A stretch of 64,000 nucleotides of DNA from Methylobacterium sp. E-045 (lineage in GTDB: Bacteria > Pseudomonadota > Alphaproteobacteria > Rhizobiales > Beijerinckiaceae): the NCBI RefSeq assembly GCF_022829685.1, contig NZ_JAKSYE010000085.1, forward strand, positions 124,001-188,000. The letters run 5' to 3'. The notes beneath the pieces were generated by a model. It did not search any database and was not told where the DNA came from. It worked only from the letters and a program-made list of their open reading frames with translations. Shown here piece by piece: positions 7,319 to 15,961 of the stretch; the first letter of the stretch is position 1, and the number at the start of each line of letters is the position of its first letter. The position numbers and the translations under genes were made by a program.

Positions 7319-10300
7319 CTCTCGGCGCGCGACAACCGGGCGACGACGCCGGACAGGTCCCGCGCCGGCACCGGCTTGCTGAAGAAGAAGCCCTGGACCT
7401 CGTTGCATCCTTCCGCCCGCACGAGGTCGAGCTGCGCCCGGGTCTCCACGCCCTCCGCCGTGATGGTCGTTCCGCGTCTCTCCCCGAGCCCGACGATGGC
7501 ACGCACGATGGCGGCGGTGTCGGCGTCGGCGATCTCGCGGATGAAGGAGCGGTCGATCTTGATCTTGTCGAAGGGAAACTGCCGCAGGTAGCTCAAGGAG
7601 GAGTAGCCCGTCCCGAAATCGTCGAGGGCGATGCGGACGCCGAGGTAGCGCAGGCGGTGCAGGCAGGCGATCACCGCCTCGGTATCCTGGATGAGGACGC
7701 TCTCGGTGATCTCCAGCTCCAGCCTGTCCGCCGCGAGGCCGGACTCCGACAGGGCCTCGATCACGGATTCCTCGAGGCCCGGCTCGCGAAACTGCATCGC
7801 CGACACATTCACCGCGATCCGGGCGGAATGCGTCCAGGACGCGGCCTCGCGGCAGGCTTCCTGCAGAGCCCAATGCCCGAGTTCGACGATCAGGCCGGTT
7901 TCCTCGGCGATCTCCACGACGGTCGAGGGCGGGATCATCCCGCGGCTGGGATGGGGCCAGCGCATCAGCGCCTCGACGCCGCTCACGGTGTTGGTCGCGA
8001 GGTCGACCACGGGCTGGTAATGCAGGGTCAGGTCACCGCGCTGGATGGCCTCGCGCAGCTCGAATCCAAGCTGGATCCGCGCTTCGATCGCCGCGTCCAT
8101 GCTGGCTTCGTAGACCCGGACGGTGTTCCGGCCGGCGGCCTTCGCCCGATAGAGAGCGAGATCGGCATGCCTCAGGAGGGGGTCGGCCTCGAGCCCGTCC
8201 GCCGGGGCATGGGCGATGCCGATGCTGATCCCGATATTGGCCAGGTATCCGTCCAGCTTGACCGGCTGTGCGATGGCGTCGATCACCCTGCGGGCGACCT
8301 CGACCGCCTCGTCGACCCGGCCGAGATCGACGAGGATGATGCCGAACTCGTCGCCGCCGAGGCGGGAGACGACATCGCACGGCCTCAGGACCGCGCGCAG
8401 GCGTTCGGCGACGATCGTCAACAGGGTGTCGCCCGCCAAGTGCCCGAACGTATCGTTGACCGCCTTGAACCGGTCGAGATCGAGGCAGAGCAGAGCCATC
8501 GCGCCGCCGCCGTTCCGCACGGAGCCGAGGGCCTGTTCCAGGCGGTCGTGGAAGACCGACCGGTTGGGCAGCCCGGTGAGGGCATCGTGGCAGGCGAGAT
8601 GGGCGATCCGCTGGTCGGCCTCCTTTCGGGCCGTGATGTCGATATAGGTTCCGACGAAGCGGATCGGGGTGCCGTCGGGGGCGCGCGTGACGACCTTGCC
8701 GCGGGAGTGGAGCCAGATGTAGCCCTCCGCCTTGGTGCGGAGCCGGATCTCGATCTCGAAAGCCGGCCGACGCCCCTCGAAATGTGCGATCGCGGCCTGC
8801 CGGCAACCGTCCAGGTCGTCCGGGTGGATCAGGGAACTGACATACGCGAAGGATGTGCCGAACTCGCCGGGCACGTAGCCGAGCATGTTCTGGGCCCGGT
8901 CGGAGAACAAGACCTCGCCGGTCCGGAAGTCGGCATCCCACAAGCCGTCCCGTCCACTGTCGAGGGCCAGGGCCAGCCGCTCCTCGCTCACACGCAGGCG
9001 TGCATCGCTCGCCCTGACCGCCTCTTCGCTCTCCTTCCGGGCGGTGATGTCGAGGTTCATGCCGACGAAGCGGCAGACCTCGCCCGTCCGTGGATCGAGG
9101 ACGGCGCGGCCGAACCCCTGGAACCAGCGACATTCCCCGGTGGACGGGTGCAGGACGCGAAATTCCACCTTGTGGTTGGTGCGCGTGGCGATGGCCCGGT
9201 TCGCTTCCGCCCGCACCCCCACCAGGTCCTCGGCCGGAACGTTGCGCTCCCACTCCGCCATGGTCATCAGGAGGCCGGCGGCCGGATCCGCCTCGTCGAG
9301 GGGCAATCCCTGCATCCGTGCGCTTTCCTGGGACTGCCAGATCCGGCCGGTGACCAGGTCCCACTCCCAGACCCCCGCCTCCGCCGCATCCTGGGCGAGG
9401 CGCAGCAGGTCGCCGGTGCGCTCCAGCGCGATCCTGGCGGTGATGATGTCGTCGATATCCAAGGCCGTCGCGAGCCATCCGGGCTCTCCGTCGAGGAGGC
9501 GGATCGGGCGCTTGCTCACCTTGTGCCAGCGGTAGACGCCATCGGCGCGGCGGATACGGATCTCGAAGTCGTAATCCTGCCACGCCTCGTGGCGGTCGCG
9601 GACATCGCCGAGGACGCGGCTGCGATCGTCCGGATGATAGGAGTCGAGCCGCTCCGTGACGGAGACGGGGGGCCATTCGTAATAGCGCCCGCAATGACGG
9701 TTGCGGAAGGTGGTGTCGCCGCGGGCGTTCGTGATCCAGACCATCTGAGGAAGAAAATCCGCGAGCAGGCGGTAGGACGCCTCGCTCTCGCGAAGGGAGC
9801 GCTCGGCCTTCTGCCGGGCGGTAATATCGGCGAAGGTATAGACGGTACTGCCGTCGGCCAGGGGCACGCCGCAGAGTTCGAGGAGGGTCCCGTCCCGCTG
9901 CAGGTGCTCGCCGCTGGCGCCCGCCTCGCCATGATCGCGTTTCGCGTCACGGGTCCGCCTGTCCAGGGTGGCCGGCAGCGAGCCGTCCCGTTCGGCGATG
10001 TGGCGGCGGAGGTCGTCGAAGGGGACACCGTCGTGGAGCATTCCCTGGGGCAGGTCGAGGAGCAGGGTCAGGCGCTCGTTATGGACCCTGACCCGGTCGT
10101 CCGGATCGACCATGACGAGGCCCTCGTCGATGCTCTCCAGGGTGACGCGCAGGAGGTCCGTCGTCTCGCGCAGGTGCTGGTCTGAACGCGCCAGTTCGGT
10201 GACGTCGAGGCAGATTCCGGAGATGGCCCGGATGACCCCGGCCGGATCACGCTCGACGATCCCGCGCTCGGCGACCACCCGGCAATCCCCGTCGGGGCGG

Positions 10301-11238
10301 ATGATGCGCGAGCGATGCTGGTAATCGTCGCGCGCGAACGCCCCCGACCCCGTCGCGACGTCGTCGAGATGCCAGCGGACACGCTCCCGGTCCTGGGGAT
10401 GGTAGAAGGCCAGATGCTCGTCGAGGGGAAGGCGCGCGGGATCCGCGGGCGCGCGGCCATGGATCCGCGCCATCCCCGCCGACCATTCGACGCAGGCTGC
10501 GGCGACGTCGATGCGCCAATGTCCGAAACCCGCGATCTCCTCGGCCATGCGCTGAGACGCCAAGGCCGCTTCGAGGTGGGCTTCGCGGCGGGCGAGGACG
10601 GTCGCGACGCGCAGGCGCTCGCGCAGTTCCGCCTCGCGCTCGGCATTGGCTTCGTGGAGGCGCAGGTGCCCGGTGACGATGAGGGCGAGATCCTCGAGCT
10701 GGACCAGGTGTTCGTCCGTGAAATCGGGTCGCGGGACAATGTCGATCAGGCACAGCATGCCGATCCTGGTTCCGGGACGGAACGCGAGGGGCACACCCGC
10801 GTAGAACCGGGCGCGGAGCGCACCCGTCACCAGGGGATGGTCGGCATATCTCGGATCGGCGAGGAGATCGCGAATCACCACCGGCCCGTCGGAGTCGCCC
10901 GCGATGGTGTGTGCGACGAACGCATCGTGCCGGCCCGATGTCGCTCCCCCGGCGCCCGATCCCGCCTTCCGTGCGGGATCGTCGCCCTCGGCGAGGGGGA
11001 CGAGGACGATGGGAACGCGGAACAGGGCTGAGGCGGTGCGGCATACGGCATCGAGATGGAGCTCCGGATCACCATCGCTCGATGGCGTCGAACCTGACCC
11101 GACGGCAATCTTCAGCTCTTCGTCGCCTCGATCGTGTCCTCGATCTTGCACGTCGCACCATCCAGGAAAGTAGCCCGACGCTATCCGCCCTGCCGATAGC
11201 GTCGTTCGACGCTGTGTGACGGACGCTTCGCGGTTCAC
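7309..11238 (-). CDS. GAF-PAS(5)-GGDEF-EAL cyclic-di-GMP signalling protein
   Basis: The 1309-residue soluble protein starts with a GAF domain (about 50-195), then five PAS/PAC modules (about 225-350, 355-480, 485-605, 610-745, 750-880). A GGDEF domain (about 885-1045) and an EAL domain (about 1060-1300) follow. The cyclase motif is intact (RLGGDEF) and preceded by the RPCD inhibitory I-site. The phosphodiesterase keeps EALMRW, NVSAMQF, ELEITES, DDFGTG, KIDRSF, TAEGVET and the QGFFFSKP end, so both activities look possible. The GTG at 11238 gives the longest reading; a GTG at 11151 is an alternative. It is convergent to the LOV kinase pair and may share its biology, but no direct link is visible. 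Ligands of the PAS domains are unknown. Confidence 0.9.
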   Translation of the reverse strand: MNREASVTQRRTTLSAGRIASGYFPGWCDVQDRGHDRGDEELKIAVGSGSTPSSDGDPELHLDAVCRTASALFRVPIVLVPLAEGDDPARKAGSGAGGATSGRHDAFVAHTIAGDSDGPVVIRDLLADPRYADHPLVTGALRARFYAGVPLAFRPGTRIGMLCLIDIVPRPDFTDEHLVQLEDLALIVTGHLRLHEANAEREAELRERLRVATVLARREAHLEAALASQRMAEEIAGFGHWRIDVAAACVEWSAGMARIHGRAPADPARLPLDEHLAFYHPQDRERVRWHLDDVATGSGAFARDDYQHRSRIIRPDGDCRVVAERGIVERDPAGVIRAISGICLDVTELARSDQHLRETTDLLRVTLESIDEGLVMVDPDDRVRVHNERLTLLLDLPQGMLHDGVPFDDLRRHIAERDGSLPATLDRRTRDAKRDHGEAGASGEHLQRDGTLLELCGVPLADGSTVYTFADITARQKAERSLRESEASYRLLADFLPQMVWITNARGDTTFRNRHCGRYYEWPPVSVTERLDSYHPDDRSRVLGDVRDRHEAWQDYDFEIRIRRADGVYRWHKVSKRPIRLLDGEPGWLATALDIDDIITARIALERTGDLLRLAQDAAEAGVWEWDLVTGRIWQSQESARMQGLPLDEADPAAGLLMTMAEWERNVPAEDLVGVRAEANRAIATRTNHKVEFRVLHPSTGECRWFQGFGRAVLDPRTGEVCRFVGMNLDITARKESEEAVRASDARLRVSEERLALALDSGRDGLWDADFRTGEVLFSDRAQNMLGYVPGEFGTSFAYVSSLIHPDDLDGCRQAAIAHFEGRRPAFEIEIRLRTKAEGYIWLHSRGKVVTRAPDGTPIRFVGTYIDITARKEADQRIAHLACHDALTGLPNRSVFHDRLEQALGSVRNGGGAMALLCLDLDRFKAVNDTFGHLAGDTLLTIVAERLRAVLRPCDVVSRLGGDEFGIILVDLGRVDEAVEVARRVIDAIAQPVKLDGYLANIGISIGIAHAPADGLEADPLLRHADLALYRAKAAGRNTVRVYEASMDAAIEARIQLGFELREAIQRGDLTLHYQPVVDLATNTVSGVEALMRWPHPSRGMIPPSTVVEIAEETGLIVELGHWALQEACREAASWTHSARIAVNVSAMQFREPGLEESVIEALSESGLAADRLELEITESVLIQDTEAVIACLHRLRYLGVRIALDDFGTGYSSLSYLRQFPFDKIKIDRSFIREIADADTAAIVRAIVGLGERRGTTITAEGVETRAQLDLVRAEGCNEVQGFFFSKPVPARDLSGVVARLSRAERAA

Positions 11239-11409
11239 GCTACACGGATCAACCTTGCGAGAGTCCTACCTCTTCCCTCGAACCGCCGCCATCATCCGGC
11301 CGATGCGGAACGGAACCCGAGCCCGCCGTTTCGTCGCCGGGAGGGGTCGCACGGCCGAGCTTCCTTTCGCAGGGCGCAATTTCATCGTAACCCTGGGCGA
11401 TCACATCCG

Positions 11410-12180
11410 GTGATGCACCGTTCCCGCCGCCTCGAACCCCGTTCAGCCGCCTTGTTCCTTCCCGGCGAAAGCCATCTCTCCAGCTCGGGCTCCCGTGGCT
11501 TCTCGAGGGTCGACACCTGGGTGTTCGATCTCGACAACACGCTCTACCCCAGCGACGCCCTCGTCTGGCCGCAGGTCGACGAGCGAATCACCCTCTATGT
11601 CATGCAGCTCTACGGGCTTGACGGGATCTCAGCGCGGGCGCTGCAGAAGCATTTCTACCATCGCTACGGCACCACCCTGAAGGCGCTGATGGTGGAGGAG
11701 AACGTCGACCCCTACCACTTCCTCGATTTCGCCCACGACATCGACCATTCGACGATCCGCCTCGACGCGGCTCTGGGCGACGCCATCGAGCAGTTGCCCG
11801 GCCGCAAGCTGATCCTCACCAACGGCTCCCGGCGCCATGCGGAGAAGGTCGCCGCCAAGCTCGGCATCCTCGACCATTTCGAGGACGTGTTCGACATCGC
11901 CGCCGCCGACTTCGTCCCCAAGCCCGAACGCTCCACCTACGAGCGCTTCCTCGACCGGCACCGCGTCGACCCCCACCGCTCGGCCCTGTTCGAGGACATC
12001 GCCCGCAACCTCGTCGTGCCCCACGAGATCGGGATGGCGACGGTTCTGGTCGTGCCCCGCACCATCGATCCGTTCCGCGAGGCTTTCGAGCAGGAAGCGG
12101 TGAAGGAGCCGCACATCGACCACATCACCAACGATCTCGCCGCGTTCCTCTGCGAGCGGGTCCTGCCCGTCCTCGGATGA
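11410..12180 (+). CDS. HAD-family pyrimidine 5'-nucleotidase
   Basis: A HAD hydrolase with motif I VFDLDNTLYP, motif II LTNGSRRH, motif III Lys in FVPKPERSTY and motif IV SALFEDIARNL. The LYPSDALVWPQVDERI stretch and helical cap are typical of the Sdt1/pyrimidine 5'-nucleotidase group found widely in alphaproteobacteria, which dephosphorylate UMP/CMP. GTG at 11410 or ATG at 11413 starts the frame; the first ~35 residues before the HAD core look poorly conserved and the true start is uncertain. The stop overlaps the next gene (ATGA), so the two are co-translated. Confidence 0.87.
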   Translation: MMHRSRRLEPRSAALFLPGESHLSSSGSRGFSRVDTWVFDLDNTLYPSDALVWPQVDERITLYVMQLYGLDGISARALQKHFYHRYGTTLKALMVEENVDPYHFLDFAHDIDHSTIRLDAALGDAIEQLPGRKLILTNGSRRHAEKVAAKLGILDHFEDVFDIAAADFVPKPERSTYERFLDRHRVDPHRSALFEDIARNLVVPHEIGMATVLVVPRTIDPFREAFEQEAVKEPHIDHITNDLAAFLCERVLPVLG

Positions 12181-12596
12181 AAGCCCCCGTCCGGAACTGG
12201 TCCGATCTCCAGGCGCCGTCCCTCGACGACGTGGAGATTCTGGCGCGCGACGCCCTCGCCCGCCTGCCGCCGGAATTCCTCGCCCTGTGCGAGGGCGTGA
12301 CCGTCCACGTGGAGGATTTTCCCGACGACGACACGCTCCGCGAGATGGACTGCGAGAGCGAGTTCGACCTGCTCGGACTGTTCCGGGGCATCGGCCTCGC
12401 GCAGGGCGGCGAGGCGGTGACCGGGCAGCTGCACAACCGGGTCTGGCTCTACCGCAGGCCGCTGCTCGATTACTGGGCGGAGCATGAGGAGACCCTCGGC
12501 CATCTCGTCACCCATGTCCTCGTCCACGAGATCGGCCACCATATGGGCCTGTCCGACGACGACATGGCCGCCATCGAGGCGGCGGCGGACGACTGA
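12177..12596 (+). CDS. Metallopeptidase family protein (short zincin, PF06262 type)
   Basis: The 139-residue protein overlaps the upstream HAD gene by four bases. Near the C-terminus is VLVHEIGHHMGLSDDD, an HExxH zinc motif followed by His and an acidic residue. Together with the GQLHNRVWLYRRPLLDYW segment this is characteristic of the minimal zincin family PF06262. Members are about 120-140 residues, usually without a signal peptide, and have no established substrate. The protein ends in Asp-Asp directly at a palindrome shared with the facing gene. Confidence 0.88.
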   Translation: MKAPVRNWSDLQAPSLDDVEILARDALARLPPEFLALCEGVTVHVEDFPDDDTLREMDCESEFDLLGLFRGIGLAQGGEAVTGQLHNRVWLYRRPLLDYWAEHEETLGHLVTHVLVHEIGHHMGLSDDDMAAIEAAADD

Positions 12597-12607
12597 CGTC
12601 AGTCGTC
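12588..12607. terminator. Perfect 20-bp palindrome covering both stops of a convergent pair
   Basis: Each half reads GACGACTGAC on its own strand. It therefore encodes Asp-Asp-stop for the zincin gene and again for the convergent O-antigen ligase-like gene. The stops are two bases apart. It could fold as a bidirectional terminator hairpin though no T-run is present. Confidence 0.4.
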
Positions 12608-13870
12608 GTTGGCGGGGCGGGGGCTCGCGGCCCGCGGCCTGAGGAGGCTGGCCTTCGGGCGACGGGTGCGGAACTGCCCGCGCTCCACGGCGATGAAGAC
12701 GAGCACCGTGATGGTCAGCGTCGTCACCCACCAGATCACCGTCAGGCCGACGCCGATACAGGCGATGGTGAAGGCGCTGGCGAAGGCCGCCATCGCTCCG
12801 GGTGCGATCGCGCCGGGCGTGGCGGCGGTGGCCGAGCGGCCGCTATGCCGGATCGCCGCGTGGAGGGCGAAGGCGGCGGCGAAGGCGCCGACGATACCGA
12901 GTTCGTACCAGAGTTCGAACAGCATCGTGGTCGGGGCGTTGCTCGGCAGCAGGTTCACGAACCGGCCGCGCGAGGCGGTCTCGAACCCGTGTCCGGTCAC
13001 GAGCCGGACCGGCTCGGTGGTCACCACCTTCTGCCACGCCTTGACGGTGAGGACGCCGGGCGCCGTCGGACCGAAGGCGACGATGCCGATGGGCCGGGCG
13101 ATGAACGGCAGGAACGGCGCGCTCACCAGCAGGCCGCCGCAGACCAGGGCCACCGCGCGCACGCCCACGAGGGGGCGATAGGTCGTGAGGGCGAAGGCCA
13201 CCGCGCCGACGGCCAGCGCCAGGATCTGGGTCACGTTGGACGAGATCGAGAGGGCCAGCGCCACGAGGATCGCCGTGCCGAGGGCCTCCAGGTCACGCCC
13301 GCGCGAGCGCAGCCACGCCACGGAGGGCCAGACCAGCAGGGCGAGGACCGTCAAGCCGCGATCCACCGAACTCTGGTCTTCGGGCATGTTGCGCAGGAGC
13401 GTGTCGCCGAACAGCCCGAACACGATGGAGACGATGGACGCGGCGATGACGCCCAGCGGCAGCAGGTAGAGGTTGGCCGAACGCATCCGGTCCGGCAGGG
13501 CGAGATAGGCGGCCAGGGTCATCAGGATGGTGGCCGTGAGGTTCAGCAGGCGCTCCGTCGCCGGTCCGAGGAACGGCGTCCAGACCAGGGACAGGGCCGA
13601 CCAGAGGACGACGAGCCCCCCCGCCAGGAACGCCGTGGACGTCAGCATACGGCCGGCCGTCACCCGGAGCGGCCGCTGCTTGCCGTCGATGGCGCTGGCG
13701 ATGACGATCAGCGCGATGGCGATGGGGGCCAGGATCACGGTGGCGCGACGGGCCACCTGCGCGGCCACGGGAAGCAGGACGAACAGGCCGAAGAAGCCCA
13801 CCCGCCGGAGCAGGGCCGCCGCGTCGAGGGCCGGATCGATGGAGGGTCGAGAGGTGGGCGCGCGGGCCAT
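12599..13870 (-). CDS. O-antigen ligase/polymerase-like membrane protein
   Basis: A 423-residue polytopic protein with about ten hydrophobic helices and a larger extracytoplasmic loop near residues 270-320 (WQKVVTTEPVRLVTGHGFETASRG) followed by PTTMLFELWYELGIVGA. The G-HG/H...E-G pattern between the loop and the next helix is the Wzy_C signature of WaaL/Wzy and related glycan ligases. The start at 13870 (MARAPTSRP) is preferred over a GTG 30 bases upstream; neither has a clear SD. A second gene of the same family is at 35014. No glycan-synthesis genes are adjacent, so the acceptor and donor are unknown. Confidence 0.75.
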   Translation of the reverse strand: MARAPTSRPSIDPALDAAALLRRVGFFGLFVLLPVAAQVARRATVILAPIAIALIVIASAIDGKQRPLRVTAGRMLTSTAFLAGGLVVLWSALSLVWTPFLGPATERLLNLTATILMTLAAYLALPDRMRSANLYLLPLGVIAASIVSIVFGLFGDTLLRNMPEDQSSVDRGLTVLALLVWPSVAWLRSRGRDLEALGTAILVALALSISSNVTQILALAVGAVAFALTTYRPLVGVRAVALVCGGLLVSAPFLPFIARPIGIVAFGPTAPGVLTVKAWQKVVTTEPVRLVTGHGFETASRGRFVNLLPSNAPTTMLFELWYELGIVGAFAAAFALHAAIRHSGRSATAATPGAIAPGAMAAFASAFTIACIGVGLTVIWWVTTLTITVLVFIAVERGQFRTRRPKASLLRPRAASPRPANDD

Positions 13871-13996
13871 GGTGCGATTGCAGCCGTTCGACGGCGCCAC
13901 GAGGTCGCCCGTGCGCTACCGGTCGAGTCGTAGTGCAGGGAGCCGGTGCGCGCTGTAGATGTCGTGCAACACCCGTGCTTCCTCCGCCGCGTGCAT

Positions 13997-14515
13997 TCAG
14001 GCGGTCTTCGGTTGTCGCCGGCCCGGAACCAGCCGCCGGCCGACATCCGTCAGCACGCGCCAGCCGGCCCAGGTGGCCAGGAACCCGAGAAATCCGGCGA
14101 TGATCCCGTCGGCGCTCGCCGGAACCGCGGGCACGTAATCCTGGTAGGTCGCGCGGGCCAGCGCCATGTCGGGATCGCGCAGCAGCGCCGCGAAACGGCC
14201 CATCGGACCGCCCGCCTCGGCGAGAGCCTGCTTCTGCGCGTCGAGACGCTGCAAGCGCTCGATATCGGCGCGGGCCGCTTCGCCGCGTCGCGCCACAAGG
14301 GCGTCGCCGTTGCCGCGCAGGCGGTCGACGGCCCCCTGACGATTGGTCCCGCTCGCGGCGGCGTCCGCGTCGAGGGCGGCGATGGAGCGCCGCAACTCGT
14401 CGAGGGTGCCTCCGAGCCGCTGCGTATATTGCTGCGCGAATTCGGGCCCCTGCGCGGCGACGATGCCGCCGAGGAGGCCGAGGGCGAGACCGAGGGTCCG
14501 GATCACACGCAGCAC
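13997..14515 (-). CDS. DUF2937 family protein
   Basis: The 172-residue protein begins with a hydrophobic helix (LGLALGLLGGIVAAQG), then GPEFAQQYTQRLGGTLDELR, the hallmark of DUF2937. A central charged helical region (residues 35-120) follows, then a C-terminal hydrophobic helix ASADGIIAGFLGFLATWAGW. It is probably an inner-membrane protein with a periplasmic coiled segment. No function is known for the family. It is transcribed away from the WD40 gene group but on the same strand, with a block of 45-bp repeats between them. Confidence 0.8.
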   Translation of the reverse strand: MLRVIRTLGLALGLLGGIVAAQGPEFAQQYTQRLGGTLDELRRSIAALDADAAASGTNRQGAVDRLRGNGDALVARRGEAARADIERLQRLDAQKQALAEAGGPMGRFAALLRDPDMALARATYQDYVPAVPASADGIIAGFLGFLATWAGWRVLTDVGRRLVPGRRQPKTA

Positions 14516-14545
14516 GTTTCACCCCTCAACACGTCGTCAGACAAA

Positions 14546-14670
14546 AGGCCGAGCCGCGTGGCGGTTCCCGAGCGGCCGGATTGCGCAGGAAGGGGCCGCT
14601 CCATGGCGGTTCAAGAACGGTCCGATGGCGCACGGAAGGGCGGCCTCGTGGCGGTTCCCGAACGGTCAGG
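14546..14670. repeat. Three degenerate 45-bp tandem repeats
   Basis: Copies begin at 14546, 14591 and 14636 (the last is partial). Each contains a core like GTGGCGGTTCCCGAACGG, spaced exactly 45 bases apart, followed by a GATGGCGCACGG-like part. Because the period is a multiple of three, one forward frame reads repeated AAxWRFPNGxxAHGR units, but no SD or plausible gene accompanies it. The array fills the gap between the DUF2937 gene and the 88-residue gene and touches the latter's stop codon. Confidence 0.8.
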
Positions 14671-14932
14671 GGAGGTCCGCCAAAGCGGCTTGCACCTCCG
14701 CCCGCGTCACCTCGGCCAAGGGTTTGGCCACCTTCGCGGCCTGCGTCTTCCGCCCCGGCCTCATGACGAGGATGACCGTCTCCAGGCCAGGACAGGAGGG
14801 GTCCGGGCACAGGATCTCGTTGACCTTCACCACGGTCTCGGGCGCGACGAGGGCGCGGATCCACTCGTCGACCCGGCGTCGGGCGCTGTCGTCGGCCGGT
14901 TCGCGCCGGCGTCCGAGGCCGAAAAGAGCCAT
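14666..14932 (-). CDS. Conserved 88-residue protein with CPDPSCPG motif
   Basis: The frame starts seven bases after the WD40 gene ends, so it is probably its operon partner. After a short basic start (MALFGLGRRRE) come a helical stretch and EILCPDPSCPGLETVILVM, then a basic, Ala-rich C-terminus (PGRKTQAAKVAKPLAEV). The two cysteines six residues apart could bind metal or form a disulphide. No function recognised. Its 3' end coincides with the last copy of the 45-bp repeat, which may have altered the extreme C-terminus. Confidence 0.72.
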   Translation of the reverse strand: MALFGLGRRREPADDSARRRVDEWIRALVAPETVVKVNEILCPDPSCPGLETVILVMRPGRKTQAAKVAKPLAEVTRAEVQAALADLP

Positions 14933-14939
14933 CGCCGCC

Positions 14940-15947
14940 TCAACCCGGCAGGGTCAGGATGCCGGCCATGCCGCCGGCACAGCCGAAGGCGAGCCGGCCG
15001 CCGCGCCCGTCCCAGGCCAGGGCCGAGATCGCTCCGCTCTTGGTGGCGGGCCGGACCAGCAGTTCCGAGGCATCGGCGAAGCGCACGAGCAGGATGCAGC
15101 CGTCCTCGTAGCCGATGGCGAGGACCAGGGCCTTGGGGTGGAACGCCACCCGCGTGACGCGGGCCGGGCGGATGCCGCATTCGCGCGGCGCCTTGCCGGT
15201 GGGGCCTTCCTTCGAATCGAACGGCCAGATGATGGCGGCTTCCGCGCCGCTGGTGGCGAGCCAGTTGCCGTCCCCCGACCAGCTCACCGAGCGGACCTTG
15301 CCGGGATAGCCCGACATCCGCATGTGGCCGCGGTCGGGCTGCAGGCGCCAGCCGTGGAGGGAATTCTCCTGCATCGTCGTCACGACGAAGCGGCCGTCCG
15401 GCGACCAGGTCACGTCGAGATGCGAGCCCTTCCACTCGACGAAATCGGGGGCGGTCTCGAGATTCGGGTACCAGAGGGTGGCGCCATTGTAATGCGCCAC
15501 GGCGAGGCGGTAGCCCTTGGGCGCGAAGGCAAGCCCCCGCGCCGTGGACGGCGCCGCGAAGATTTTCTCCCGGCCCTTGGCATCGCGGGCGACGACGTTG
15601 CGGCCGGCGGCATAGGCGATGGCACCATCGGAATGGAGGGCCAGGGCATCGATCCAGGCTCCACCCTTGGCGGCGGCCACCTCGGTCATGTCGCCGTCGG
15701 CCGCGACGGCCACGATGCGTCCGTCGTCGCCGCCCGTCACGATCCGCCGCCCGTCGCCCGACGCCACCAGGATGCCGGCATCCGGGTGAGCCTCCACGCG
15801 CCGGGTCGCATGGGGACCGACCAGCATCACGGCACCGTCGCCCAGTGCCAGGGCCAGGACGTCCTTCAGCCAGACGGCCCCGGAGACATGCGCACCGGCC
15901 TCCAGTGGAACGACGTGATCGACGAGTGAGGGAGCGCTGGCGCTCAT
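14940..15947 (-). CDS. WD40 repeat beta-propeller protein
   Basis: A 335-residue protein made of repeated blades, with units such as ILVASGDGRRIVTGGDDG, LDVTWSPDGRFVVTTMQENSLHGW, RSVSWSGDGNWLATSGAEAAIIW and TRVAFHPKALVLAIGYEDGCILL. About seven blades fit the length. There is no signal peptide, so it is a cytosolic interaction scaffold. It is followed at seven bases by the 88-residue CPDPSCPG protein and preceded by the DUF1275 gene 14 bases away. In many alphaproteobacteria a similar WD40 gene sits beside a CobW-type GTPase; none is in this window. Confidence 0.85.
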   Translation of the reverse strand: MSASAPSLVDHVVPLEAGAHVSGAVWLKDVLALALGDGAVMLVGPHATRRVEAHPDAGILVASGDGRRIVTGGDDGRIVAVAADGDMTEVAAAKGGAWIDALALHSDGAIAYAAGRNVVARDAKGREKIFAAPSTARGLAFAPKGYRLAVAHYNGATLWYPNLETAPDFVEWKGSHLDVTWSPDGRFVVTTMQENSLHGWRLQPDRGHMRMSGYPGKVRSVSWSGDGNWLATSGAEAAIIWPFDSKEGPTGKAPRECGIRPARVTRVAFHPKALVLAIGYEDGCILLVRFADASELLVRPATKSGAISALAWDGRGGRLAFGCAGGMAGILTLPG

Positions 15948-15961
15948 CGGCTAGGAACCTC

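Noticed and set aside
6604-10185. Very long open frame (1193 codons) on the + strand opposite the GGDEF/EAL gene
   Set aside because: Its translation is low-complexity and Arg/Gly/Asp-rich with no motif, while the minus strand has full GAF, PAS, GGDEF and EAL domains. High GC makes long antisense frames common.
14343-15929. 528-codon + strand frame containing WRFPNG-type repeats
   Set aside because: It lies opposite the WD40 and 88-residue genes; the repeats are an intergenic array with no SD or start, so I treat them as DNA repeats.
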